Positions 1 through 6,146 of a stretch of 7,314 nt of DNA are shown here, in pieces. This DNA is from Oxalobacteraceae bacterium (lineage in GTDB: Bacteria; Pseudomonadota; Gammaproteobacteria; Burkholderiales; Burkholderiaceae_D), in the NCBI GenBank assembly GCA_947487325.1, contig CANKWG010000113.1:1-7314 (forward strand), read 5' to 3'. Below the pieces are notes generated by a model, which was not told the origin of the DNA, made no database searches, and was given only the letters and a program-made list of their open reading frames with translations. A program made the translations under genes and the position numbers. Every line of letters begins with the position of its first letter. Position 1 is the first letter of the stretch.

Positions 1-738
1 GCCCGCAATGGCAAACCCGTCCTCGATATGCTGGATGCGGCACTGGCGGCCGCCATGGCGGGCGATGTTGATGCCATCGTCACAGCACCCGTACAAAAAA
101 GTACGATCAATGATGCGGGTATCGCCTTCACCGGCCACACCGAATATCTTGCTGAAAAAACGCACACCCTCCACGTGGTGATGATGCTGGCGGGGCGCAA
201 TGGAAAGCAGATGCTCAGAGTCGCTCTGGCCACGACCCATCTGGCCTTAGCTGATGTGCCACGTGCGATCACGCGTGACAGTCTGAGATCAACGATGGCG
301 ATTATTCACCAAGATCTGATGACGCGTTTCGGAATCGCCAATCCTCGTATTCTAGTCACCGGACTCAATCCGCATGCCGGCGAAGAAGGTTATTTGGGAC
401 GTGAAGAGATTGATGTCATACGGCCCGTGATTGATGAAGTCCGCGCGCGCGGATGGCAAGTATCTGGTCCGTATCCTGCCGATACCCTATTTCAGCCGCG
501 TTATCTCGATCAGGCGGATTGCGTGCTGGCGATGTATCACGATCAGGGTTTACCGGTACTGAAGTTCGCGACCTTTGGGCAGGGCGTCAACATTACGCTC
601 GGCTTGCCTGTGATTCGTACCTCGGTAGATCATGGAACGGCACTGGACAAGGCGGCGGCAGGTTATGGTCATGCCGATGCCGCCAGCATGGTCGAAGCGA
701 TCGCGGTTGCAGCGCAGATGGCAACGGCTCAGCAATGA
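1..738 (+). CDS. pdxA: 4-hydroxythreonine-4-phosphate dehydrogenase PdxA (5' truncated by window edge)
   Basis: PdxA oxidises 4-phosphohydroxy-L-threonine with NAD(P); the product decarboxylates to 3-amino-2-oxopropyl phosphate, a pyridoxal 5'-phosphate precursor condensed by PdxJ in the cytoplasm. The reading frame is open from base 1, giving 245 residues. Family members have about 330, so roughly 90 N-terminal residues lie outside the window and the ATG at base 28 is internal. Numbering from base 1, the substrate-binding GHTEY is at residues 45-49. Three histidines (80 in TTHLAL, 125 in NPHAGE, 180 in YHDQGL) are spaced 45 and 55 apart, as are the divalent metal ligands H166/H211/H266 that I recall for E. 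coli PdxA. A short extra loop precedes the first ligand. The stop overlaps the rsmA start (ATGA), the usual pdxA-rsmA arrangement in proteobacteria, where surA often lies upstream. No sign of decay is seen. Confidence 0.97.
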   Translation, partial: ARNGKPVLDMLDAALAAAMAGDVDAIVTAPVQKSTINDAGIAFTGHTEYLAEKTHTLHVVMMLAGRNGKQMLRVALATTHLALADVPRAITRDSLRSTMAIIHQDLMTRFGIANPRILVTGLNPHAGEEGYLGREEIDVIRPVIDEVRARGWQVSGPYPADTLFQPRYLDQADCVLAMYHDQGLPVLKFATFGQGVNITLGLPVIRTSVDHGTALDKAAAGYGHADAASMVEAIAVAAQMATAQQ

Positions 739-1499
739 AGCACATACCGCGCAAGCGCTTCGGGCAGAATTTTCTGACCGATCAAAACGTTCTATCTGAA
801 ATCATTCGTGTGATCGCACCGGCTGCTGATGACACCATGGTGGAAATCGGTCCTGGACAGGGCGCAATGACGGCCTTGTTGCTGGCGCAGTTGTCTCGCT
901 TGCAGGTGGTCGAGCTCGATCGTGATCTGGTCACACTGCTGCAAAAGAAATTCAGCTCCGACAAGCTCATCATTCATTCCGGCGATGCTTTGCAGTTTGA
1001 TTTCGGTGCGCTCCAGCCCACGCAAGGCAAGTTGCGTATCGTCGGCAATCTACCGTACAACATCTCAAGTCCTTTGTTGTTTCATCTGGCGCAGTATGCG
1101 CAGCAGGTTGAAGACCAGCATTTTATGCTGCAAAAAGAAGTCGTTCAGCGTATGGTTGCACCGCCCGGCGGTAAGGATTACGGACGTTTGTCGGTCATGC
1201 TGCAGTGGCGCTACCAGATGGAGATGCTGTTCATCGTGCCACCCTCGGCATTTGATCCACCTCCCAAAGTCGATTCAGCGATTGTTCGAATGCGACCAAT
1301 CGAATCACCTCGGGCCTGTGAGCAGGCGCGGCTCGAGCAGGTAGTGACGCAAGCTTTTTCACAGCGACGCAAGGTGATACGCAATAGCCTGGGCGGACTC
1401 TTCACAGCACAGCAGCTCATCGCCGCCGGCATCGATCCCCAGGCGCGTCCTGAGACGATATCGCTGGAACAGTATGTGGCGCTAACGCATTTGCATTAA
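735..1499 (+). CDS. rsmA: 16S rRNA (adenine1518/1519-N6)-dimethyltransferase RsmA (KsgA)
   Basis: RsmA transfers four methyl groups from S-adenosylmethionine to two adjacent adenines in helix 45 of 16S rRNA late in 30S assembly; loss of the enzyme classically gives kasugamycin resistance. The protein is 254 residues, slightly shorter than the E. coli enzyme. In order: an N-terminal RFGQNFL (8-14); SAM motif I VEIGPGQG (36-43); acidic ribose-binding VVELD (58-62); GDAL (83-86); the catalytic GNLPYNIS (104-111), which positions the target adenine; then FDPPPKVDSAI and QRRKVIRNSL in the C-terminal helical domain. The frame is open further upstream, but the ATG at 735 gives the canonical MKHIPRKRFGQNF start and overlaps the pdxA stop by 4 bp. 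The Shine-Dalgarno site is poor, so expression probably depends on coupling to pdxA. The gene converges on the ygjP-like gene. Confidence 0.97.
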   Translation: MKHIPRKRFGQNFLTDQNVLSEIIRVIAPAADDTMVEIGPGQGAMTALLLAQLSRLQVVELDRDLVTLLQKKFSSDKLIIHSGDALQFDFGALQPTQGKLRIVGNLPYNISSPLLFHLAQYAQQVEDQHFMLQKEVVQRMVAPPGGKDYGRLSVMLQWRYQMEMLFIVPPSAFDPPPKVDSAIVRMRPIESPRACEQARLEQVVTQAFSQRRKVIRNSLGGLFTAQQLIAAGIDPQARPETISLEQYVALTHLH

Positions 1500-1675
1500 C
1501 GCTCACCAAGTAGCTTCGTATTTTTGCGGTCTAAATGGGCTGGAGCAACGTGCGAGTAGATGCAGGATTGAAGCTGATGACTCACTGCCAGAGTTCGCAT
1601 GGATCCCGGCCTGCGCCGGGATGACGATTGATATGCTATCCGGCTATCACTTCTTCTACGTAATTCACCGTTTGG
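1500..1675. other. Convergent intergenic region between rsmA and the ygjP-like gene
   Basis: A 176-bp non-coding spacer separates two converging transcription units. The only strong structure I see is the perfect inverted repeat at 1603-1622, described separately. I find no GC-rich stem followed by a T run in either direction, so termination of either transcript is unexplained and may be Rho-dependent. I see no convincing promoter, tRNA or small RNA. Confidence 0.7.
1603..1622. repeat. 20-bp perfect palindromic intergenic repeat, dRS3-like
   Basis: The left arm ATCCCGGC (1603-1610) and right arm GCCGGGAT (1615-1622) are exact reverse complements around a CTGC loop. The flanks TGG before and GACG after also match the common dispersed intergenic element of Proteobacteria that reads roughly tGGAT-CCCG-loop-CGGG-ATGACG. 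The overall layout, a 20-bp element ending in short CCC/GGG arms with a variable core, resembles the neisserial dRS3 repeat. No T tract follows on either strand, so it is not a canonical intrinsic terminator, though it could stabilise 3' ends of either convergent mRNA. Only one copy is present here; the family assignment is from memory of similar elements. Confidence 0.7.
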
Positions 1676-2530
1676 TCAGAACACCGGCAAATTCGCCATC
1701 TCATGATCTCGCAGCGTTTTGCGCGCGGTTTCAAATTCCGGTAGCAGCGATTGCACGGTAGCCCAGAACTGCGGGCCGTGATTCATTTCACGCAGGTGAG
1801 ATAGTTCGTGGGCCACCACATAATCAATATTGGGCAGCGCAAAATGCATTAGTCGCCAGTTCAAGCGAATACGTCCATCAGCAGTACACGAGCCCCATTG
1901 CGTGCTGGCCGATGACAGTGCAAAGCCCTTGAATGCCACGCCGAGTTTTGATGCGTAAATTTCCAGTCGTTCTGCAAAGACGCGCTTTGCTTCCGCTTGT
2001 AGCCAACCTTGCACGCGGTCTTTCAATTGTTGTTCTGTCGCTGACGCTGGCAGGCTGACATGCAGCTCTCGGGTTTGCTCGTCAAAACGTATACCGGTGT
2101 TAGCTGCATCGGCAATGCGGACCACGATGTCAGAACCCAGATAGGGAAGGCGTGCGCCATCGCGCCATTCCATGGGTGGTTGCAAACGTCTGACTGAACG
2201 TTCACGCTGTTCATTGATTTTTTTAAAAATCCACGCGCGCTTTTCTGTAATCGTCAATTCGATCTCGGCCACCGTCACCCAGCGTGGTGCTGTCACGCGC
2301 AAACCTTCGTCATCAATCAGGAATCCAATGGTACGTCGTTTTGAGCGGAGTAGCCGGTAATCCAGCGTGTGGTCATCAAGCCGCAGACGCCTGTGACCCG
2401 CCGGGATGGGTAGTTCAGGAACGGTAGAGCGCGGTGGCTCAGTATCGACTTTGGCACCCGGCAGCAGATCCAGCAGTGAGAGCTGATTGGGATCGGCAAA
2501 TTTTTGGCGAAGGTACTGCTTGAGTGACAT
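1676..2530 (-). CDS. YgjP/DUF45-family zinc metallopeptidase-like protein
   Basis: A 284-residue protein with the YgjP-like metallopeptidase domain (PF01863, related to M48/WLM/SprT zincins). The active site HELSH (241-245) supplies two zinc histidines and the catalytic glutamate; H251 in the following NHGPQFW is the expected third ligand. The family motif QWGSC (211-215) and the IRLNWRL strand (221-227) precede it. Residues 1-45 are a polar, proline-rich, probably flexible extension containing QLSLL (16-20), which resembles a sliding-clamp binding peptide. There is no signal peptide or membrane segment, so the protein is probably cytoplasmic. The true substrate is not established: E. coli YgjP has been annotated as a UTP pyrophosphatase from enzyme screening, while the fold suggests a protease. 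ATG 2530 is the first usable start, because in-frame stops at 2537-2539 and 2543-2545 block extension. The gene is last in the operon, 38 bp after plsC, with a weak ribosome binding site. Confidence 0.92.
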   Translation of the reverse strand: MSLKQYLRQKFADPNQLSLLDLLPGAKVDTEPPRSTVPELPIPAGHRRLRLDDHTLDYRLLRSKRRTIGFLIDDEGLRVTAPRWVTVAEIELTITEKRAWIFKKINEQRERSVRRLQPPMEWRDGARLPYLGSDIVVRIADAANTGIRFDEQTRELHVSLPASATEQQLKDRVQGWLQAEAKRVFAERLEIYASKLGVAFKGFALSSASTQWGSCTADGRIRLNWRLMHFALPNIDYVVAHELSHLREMNHGPQFWATVQSLLPEFETARKTLRDHEMANLPVF

Positions 2531-2542
2531 AGCCGTTTACGA

Positions 2543-2572
2543 TCAAGTACGGATTGAAGTGGAAGCACTCAT
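2543..2572 (-). other. 9-codon mini-ORF overlapping the plsC stop (ATGA), speculative
   Basis: An ATG at 2572-2570 overlaps the plsC TGA as ATGA, the typical operon coupling junction. It reads only nine codons before TGA (2545-2543), and a second in-frame TAA follows at 2539-2537. It lies in the same frame as the ygjP-like gene downstream. It may be a relic of an earlier, coupled ygjP start or a chance event. Nothing shows that the peptide itself is functional. Confidence 0.2.
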
Positions 2573-3339
2573 GCTTGATTGGCGACCGAGCTTGCAGGCG
2601 CTTTGACTGCATAGGCTGCGGGCGTAATCACGCGCATTTCAGATTCTATCCAATTTTCTACTTGCGCCATGAGTTCTGCAGACGAAAGACCTTCGGGTGA
2701 TATGGGTTTGCCTATCGAGACGGTGATCAATCCCGGCTTTTTGATGAAAGCATTACGTGGCCAGCAGTCTCCTGAATTCATTGCGATGGGCACCACTGGC
2801 GTTTTGGTACCTATGGCGAGAATCGCGCCACCTGCCTTGTATTTACCCTGCTGTCCCACTGGTGTGCGTGTACCTTCGGGGAACATGATCACCCACTGAC
2901 CATCATCCAGTCTGCGCCGACCTGTTTGTATGACTTGCGACATCGCATCGCGCCCTTTGCTGCGATCAATCGCAATCATGCGCATCATGCCAAGTCCCCA
3001 TCCAAAGAAGGGTATGTACAACAATTCTTTTTTAAAAACAAAAATCAGTGGCCGTGGCATCAGCCAGCAGAAAAAAATAGTTTCCCAAGCTGACTGGTGC
3101 TTGGAGAGCAAAATCACAGGTGCATCCGGCAAATTCTCCATGCCCTTGACTTCCCACCGTATGCCACAGACCGCACGTGCTGCCAAAGTGACGAAGACGT
3201 TCCAGCGGGTGATCAGATAGTAGCGTTGCCGATAAGGCAGCAGAAAAAATCCAAAGCAGGCGATAGCCCAGACCACGGTAGCAATGATGACCAAGAGTGT
3301 GAACAGACTTGCGCGCAGAAACAGGGCAGGGCGAGACAT
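2569..3339 (-). CDS. plsC: 1-acyl-sn-glycerol-3-phosphate acyltransferase (PlsC family)
   Basis: PlsC-family enzymes acylate lysophosphatidic acid at the sn-2 position to make phosphatidic acid, the precursor of membrane phospholipids, at the inner face of the cytoplasmic membrane. The 256-residue protein opens with a hydrophobic anchor (about 6-35). Motif I is H81-QSAW-E86, an HX4E form of the usual HX4D catalytic motif. Motif II includes AIDRSKGR (123-130), motif III is FPEGTR (153-158), which binds the glycerophosphate, and motif IV is VVPIAMNSG (182-190). The last 20 or so residues are alanine-rich and poorly conserved. The ATG at 3339 has a good GGAG site 5 bases upstream. The gene follows gmhB by 41 bp. 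Related lyso-lipid acyltransferases of the same superfamily (for example ornithine lipid OlsA) are the main alternative, but the context favours a general PlsC. Confidence 0.93.
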   Translation of the reverse strand: MSRPALFLRASLFTLLVIIATVVWAIACFGFFLLPYRQRYYLITRWNVFVTLAARAVCGIRWEVKGMENLPDAPVILLSKHQSAWETIFFCWLMPRPLIFVFKKELLYIPFFGWGLGMMRMIAIDRSKGRDAMSQVIQTGRRRLDDGQWVIMFPEGTRTPVGQQGKYKAGGAILAIGTKTPVVPIAMNSGDCWPRNAFIKKPGLITVSIGKPISPEGLSSAELMAQVENWIESEMRVITPAAYAVKAPASSVANQA

Positions 3340-3344
3340 ACGAG

Positions 3345-3348
3345 CTCC
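3345..3348 (-). promoter_or_regulatory. Shine-Dalgarno site of plsC
   Basis: The minus strand reads GGAG then five bases (CTCGT) then ATG, the best ribosome binding site in the operon. It supports the start of plsC at 3339. It lies one base downstream of the foot of the hairpin at 3350-3373. Confidence 0.75.
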
Positions 3349-3349
3349 A

Positions 3350-3373
3350 CAGACGACAAACGATCGCCGTCTG
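3350..3373 (-). promoter_or_regulatory. Intergenic RNA hairpin abutting the plsC ribosome binding site
   Basis: In the minus-strand transcript CAGACGGCGA pairs with UUGUCGUCUG across a UCGU loop: ten pairs, two of them G-U. The outer six pairs (CAGACG/CGUCUG) are perfect. It starts 7 nt after the gmhB stop and ends 1 nt before GGAG of plsC. No U run follows, so it is not an intrinsic terminator. The G-U pairs become A/C mismatches on the other strand, so the full stem forms only in the operon mRNA. A role in mRNA processing, stability or plsC translation is inference. Confidence 0.45.
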
Positions 3374-3380
3374 AATGATG

Positions 3381-3995
3381 TTATTTGTTTTTCTCTTTCA
3401 GCAGCGCGGAACGAGCAAGTTCAACTGTCTCGGTTTTATGCTGAATACTGTTCAGAAGATGTTCTGCGGCAGCTGTAAGATTATCCAGCACGATCGTACC
3501 TGGCGGCAGACCACCGGTTTCAATGGTGCGCTTGCCTTTGCCAGTGCGCACCAGATAGGGCGTGCAGCCGACTTCGAATGCTGCTTGCAGATCACGTAGT
3601 GAATCACCGACGAAGGGAATGCCGGTCAGTTGGATATCGAAGCGCTGACCGATGGCTCTCAACATGCCGGGGCGCGGTTTACGACAATCGCAAAAATCTT
3701 CAGGCGCATGGGGGCAGAAAAAAATGGCATTGACATGAGCGCCCACAGTCTGCGCTTCCAGATGCAGCTTTTGATGAATGGCGTTGAGTGCACGCATATC
3801 AAACAGGCCGCGGGCCAAACCGGCCTGATTGGTCGCAACGGCTACTCGGTAGCCATGCTGATTCAGGCGTGCAATCGCCTCGAGTGAGCCGGGAATCGCC
3901 TGCCATTCGGCGGCCGATTTGACGTACTGGTCGGAATCCTCATTGATCACGCCATCGCGGTCGAGGATGATCAGCTTGGAAGTCACCATAGTCAT
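3381..3995 (-). CDS. gmhB: D-glycero-beta-D-manno-heptose-1,7-bisphosphate 7-phosphatase GmhB
   Basis: GmhB removes the C7 phosphate of D-glycero-beta-D-manno-heptose 1,7-bisphosphate, a cytoplasmic step making ADP-heptose for the LPS inner core. The 204-residue protein is a HAD-superfamily phosphatase. LDRDGVIN (11-18) carries nucleophile D12 and acid/base D14. ATNQAG (54-59) is the second HAD motif. A zinc-binding loop has C94 and H96 (CPH) plus C102 and C104 (CDC), diagnostic of GmhB; KPRPGM follows (106-111), and FVGDS (128-132) gives the magnesium-binding aspartate. Start ATG 3995 has a weak GGTG 8 bases upstream; a second in-frame ATG at 3989 is possible and would shorten the protein by two residues. 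The gap from glyS is 16 bp, implying the same mRNA. Histidinol-phosphate phosphatase is a related alternative, but the zinc loop and envelope context favour GmhB. Confidence 0.95.
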   Translation of the reverse strand: MTMVTSKLIILDRDGVINEDSDQYVKSAAEWQAIPGSLEAIARLNQHGYRVAVATNQAGLARGLFDMRALNAIHQKLHLEAQTVGAHVNAIFFCPHAPEDFCDCRKPRPGMLRAIGQRFDIQLTGIPFVGDSLRDLQAAFEVGCTPYLVRTGKGKRTIETGGLPPGTIVLDNLTAAAEHLLNSIQHKTETVELARSALLKEKNK

Positions 3996-4011
3996 AGTTT
4001 TTGCACCGGGT

Positions 4012-6111
4012 TCATGCAGCGAGTCGGGAAATATCGGCGACGCGATTCATCATTGCGTGTAGCGACTGTAGCAAGGCCAGGCGGTTTGCACGCAGCGCGG
4101 CATCTTCGGCCATGACCATCACGTCGTTGAAAAATGCATCTACATCGTCGCGCAGATTGGCCAATGCTTTGAGGGTAGCAGTGAAGTCGCCATTGGCGAA
4201 GGCCTTGTCCACCGCGATGCGCGTTTCTGTCATCGCACCATACAGTCGCTGTTCAGCGGCTTCTGCAAGCAATCCGGGCTGTACCTCACTTTGCACGCCT
4301 TCATTTTTTTTCAGAATATTCGTGATGCGCTTGTTCGCCGCTGCCAGCGATTGTGCTTCGGGTAGGGCAGCGAAAGCTTTCACGGCATCCAGACGCTCGA
4401 TGATGTCATCGAGTCGATCCGGCATGGGTGCGACTACGGCTTCAATCGCATCCTGCGCATAGCCTCGCTCACGTAGCTGGCCACGCAGTCTGTCATACAC
4501 AAAGTTTTTTGCGTCAGCGACAGGATCGCTGAAATGCGCATTGCCCGCGAACTGCTGCGCGGCTTGGCTCAGCAGATGCGACACGGACAGCGGCAAACGC
4601 TGTTCCATCAGCATACGGATGATGCCCAAGGCATGACGGCGAAGTGCAAACGGATCTTTATCGCCCGACGGCGCCAGTCCTATACCCCAGATACCGACCA
4701 GTGTCTCCAGCTTGTCTGCCATAGCCACGACCGTACCTGTGCGCGTCGTTGGTAGTGCGTCGCCGGCAAAGCGGGGTTGGTAATGCTCGCCAATGGCTGT
4801 CGCAACTTCATCAGCTTCGCCATCATGCCGTGCGTAATACGTACCCATGATGCCCTGCAGTTCAGGGAATTCGCCCACCATATCAGTCAGCAAATCGGCT
4901 TTGGATAATTGCGCGGCGCGTTTTGCTTGTTCGATATTGGCATCAAGTGCGCCGGCGATGGCGATCGCAAGCGCTACCACGCGTTCATTGCGTTGTGCCT
5001 GTGAGCCGAGCTTGTTGTGATACACCACATTACCTAGGCCTGATAGGCGATCAATCAGTGCCTTCTTTTTGTCTTGCTCGAAAAAGAATTTGGCATCCGA
5101 CAGACGCGGACGAACCACACGTTCATTGCCGCCGATGATGTGCTGAGGATCAGCGGTTTCGATATTCGATACAATCAGAAAGCGCGAGCGTAATTTGCCG
5201 TGAGCATCCGTCAGCGCAAAATACTTCTGATTTGTTTGCATCGTGAGGATCAGACACTCCTGTGGCACGGACAAAAACTCAGCATCAAAATGACATTCAT
5301 AGACCACCGGCCATTCGACCAGTGCGGTGACTTCGTCGAGCAGCGATTCGGGCATCAGGATTTGATCGCTACCCGCTTTTGCTTTCAGATCGTTACGAAT
5401 TTTTTCCTTGCGTTCGGTGAAGCTGGCGAGAACGAGGCCTTCTTCTTTCAACAATGCGGCGTAGTGCGAGGACGAAGGAATACTCACAGTCGTTTTCTTC
5501 GAAAGAAAACGATGGCCCAGTGTGGTGCGCGAAGATTGCAAGCCCAGCAGCGATACCGGTATCAGTGTGTCGTCTAGCAGTGCAATCAACCCATGTACGG
5601 GTCGTACAAACTGTACCGTTTCACCATCGGGGCGCTGATACGTCATCAGCTTGGGTATCGGCAGCTTCGCGATACTTTCTTCCAGTGTTGCTTGCAAACC
5701 TGCAGCCAGTGACTCACCTTTGGCGGTATAGCTGAAATAAAAACTATCAGCCTTGCCGTCGTTTGCTCGCTCGAGCTCATCTAATGCAATGTGCTCGCGT
5801 CCTGCCGTCAGCGCCAGTGCTGCAAGTTTTTTGGTCAACGGGGCAGTGGGCTGACCTTCTTTGTCCAGCGCGACAGACAGAGGCAGCACTTTTTCACGGA
5901 TTTGTTTATCCGCTGCGACTGCATGGACACCGGTGATGCTCACTGCCAGTCGGCGAGGAGATGCATAGGCGATGACGCTTGCATCAGCATCTGCCAGTGA
6001 ACGCTGTGTCAGACCCTGCAGCATTGCTGCCGCAAAGGCATCACCCAGTTTGGACAGGACCTTGGGTGGTAGTTCTTCGGTTAATAACTCAACCAGCAGT
6101 GTTTGCTTCAT
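4012..6111 (-). CDS. glyS: Glycyl-tRNA synthetase beta subunit
   Basis: GlyS is the large subunit of the bacterial alpha2beta2 glycyl-tRNA synthetase. It provides most tRNA-Gly recognition, while the alpha subunit carries the catalytic site. The protein is 699 residues (E. coli about 689). The N-terminal LLVELLTEELPPK (5-17) and SPRRLAV (51-57) are hallmarks of the beta subunit. The middle, HD-like part holds YHNKLGSQAQR (364-374), GEFPELQGIMG (413-423), YYARHDGEADEVA (425-437) and GDKDPFALRRHALGIIRM (483-500). The C-terminal DALR-like anticodon-binding domain includes NKRITNILKKN (593-603) and a helical end (about 650-699). The start at 6111 gives the canonical MKQTLLVEL, with a modest GAAG upstream. 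It lies 35 bp after glyQ and 16 bp before gmhB. No frameshift or internal stop is present. A perfect hairpin falls within codons 201-207. Confidence 0.98.
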   Translation of the reverse strand: MKQTLLVELLTEELPPKVLSKLGDAFAAAMLQGLTQRSLADADASVIAYASPRRLAVSITGVHAVAADKQIREKVLPLSVALDKEGQPTAPLTKKLAALALTAGREHIALDELERANDGKADSFYFSYTAKGESLAAGLQATLEESIAKLPIPKLMTYQRPDGETVQFVRPVHGLIALLDDTLIPVSLLGLQSSRTTLGHRFLSKKTTVSIPSSSHYAALLKEEGLVLASFTERKEKIRNDLKAKAGSDQILMPESLLDEVTALVEWPVVYECHFDAEFLSVPQECLILTMQTNQKYFALTDAHGKLRSRFLIVSNIETADPQHIIGGNERVVRPRLSDAKFFFEQDKKKALIDRLSGLGNVVYHNKLGSQAQRNERVVALAIAIAGALDANIEQAKRAAQLSKADLLTDMVGEFPELQGIMGTYYARHDGEADEVATAIGEHYQPRFAGDALPTTRTGTVVAMADKLETLVGIWGIGLAPSGDKDPFALRRHALGIIRMLMEQRLPLSVSHLLSQAAQQFAGNAHFSDPVADAKNFVYDRLRGQLRERGYAQDAIEAVVAPMPDRLDDIIERLDAVKAFAALPEAQSLAAANKRITNILKKNEGVQSEVQPGLLAEAAEQRLYGAMTETRIAVDKAFANGDFTATLKALANLRDDVDAFFNDVMVMAEDAALRANRLALLQSLHAMMNRVADISRLAA
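5490..5512. repeat. Perfect 10-bp inverted repeat inside glyS
   Basis: TCGTTTTCTT (5490-5499) and AAGAAAACGA (5503-5512) are exact reverse complements around a 3-nt loop. The arms encode RFLSKKT (GlyS residues 201-207) on the minus strand. There is no adjacent U tract. The residues are plausible for the family, so the structure may be a coincidence of codon choice. Confidence 0.5.
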
Positions 6112-6146
6112 GTTCTTCGCTTGTAGAAATGCTTTGATCGTATCTT

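Noticed and set aside
453..734. Upstream in-frame extension of rsmA inside pdxA
   Set aside because: This segment overlaps conserved pdxA codons, its translation resembles no methyltransferase, and the canonical RsmA N-terminus begins at 735.
922..1344. A 140-codon open frame on the + strand within rsmA
   Set aside because: It is an alternative frame of rsmA, rich in Cys, Ser and Arg, with no family signature; the rsmA frame carries all conserved motifs.
1603..1622. Intrinsic terminator for rsmA or the ygjP operon
   Set aside because: The stem is strong, but neither strand has a T run after it; it fits a dispersed repeat better.
4001..4462. A 153-codon open frame on the + strand
   Set aside because: It is antisense to glyS, serine/alanine-rich in composition as expected of a shadow frame, and contains no recognisable domain.
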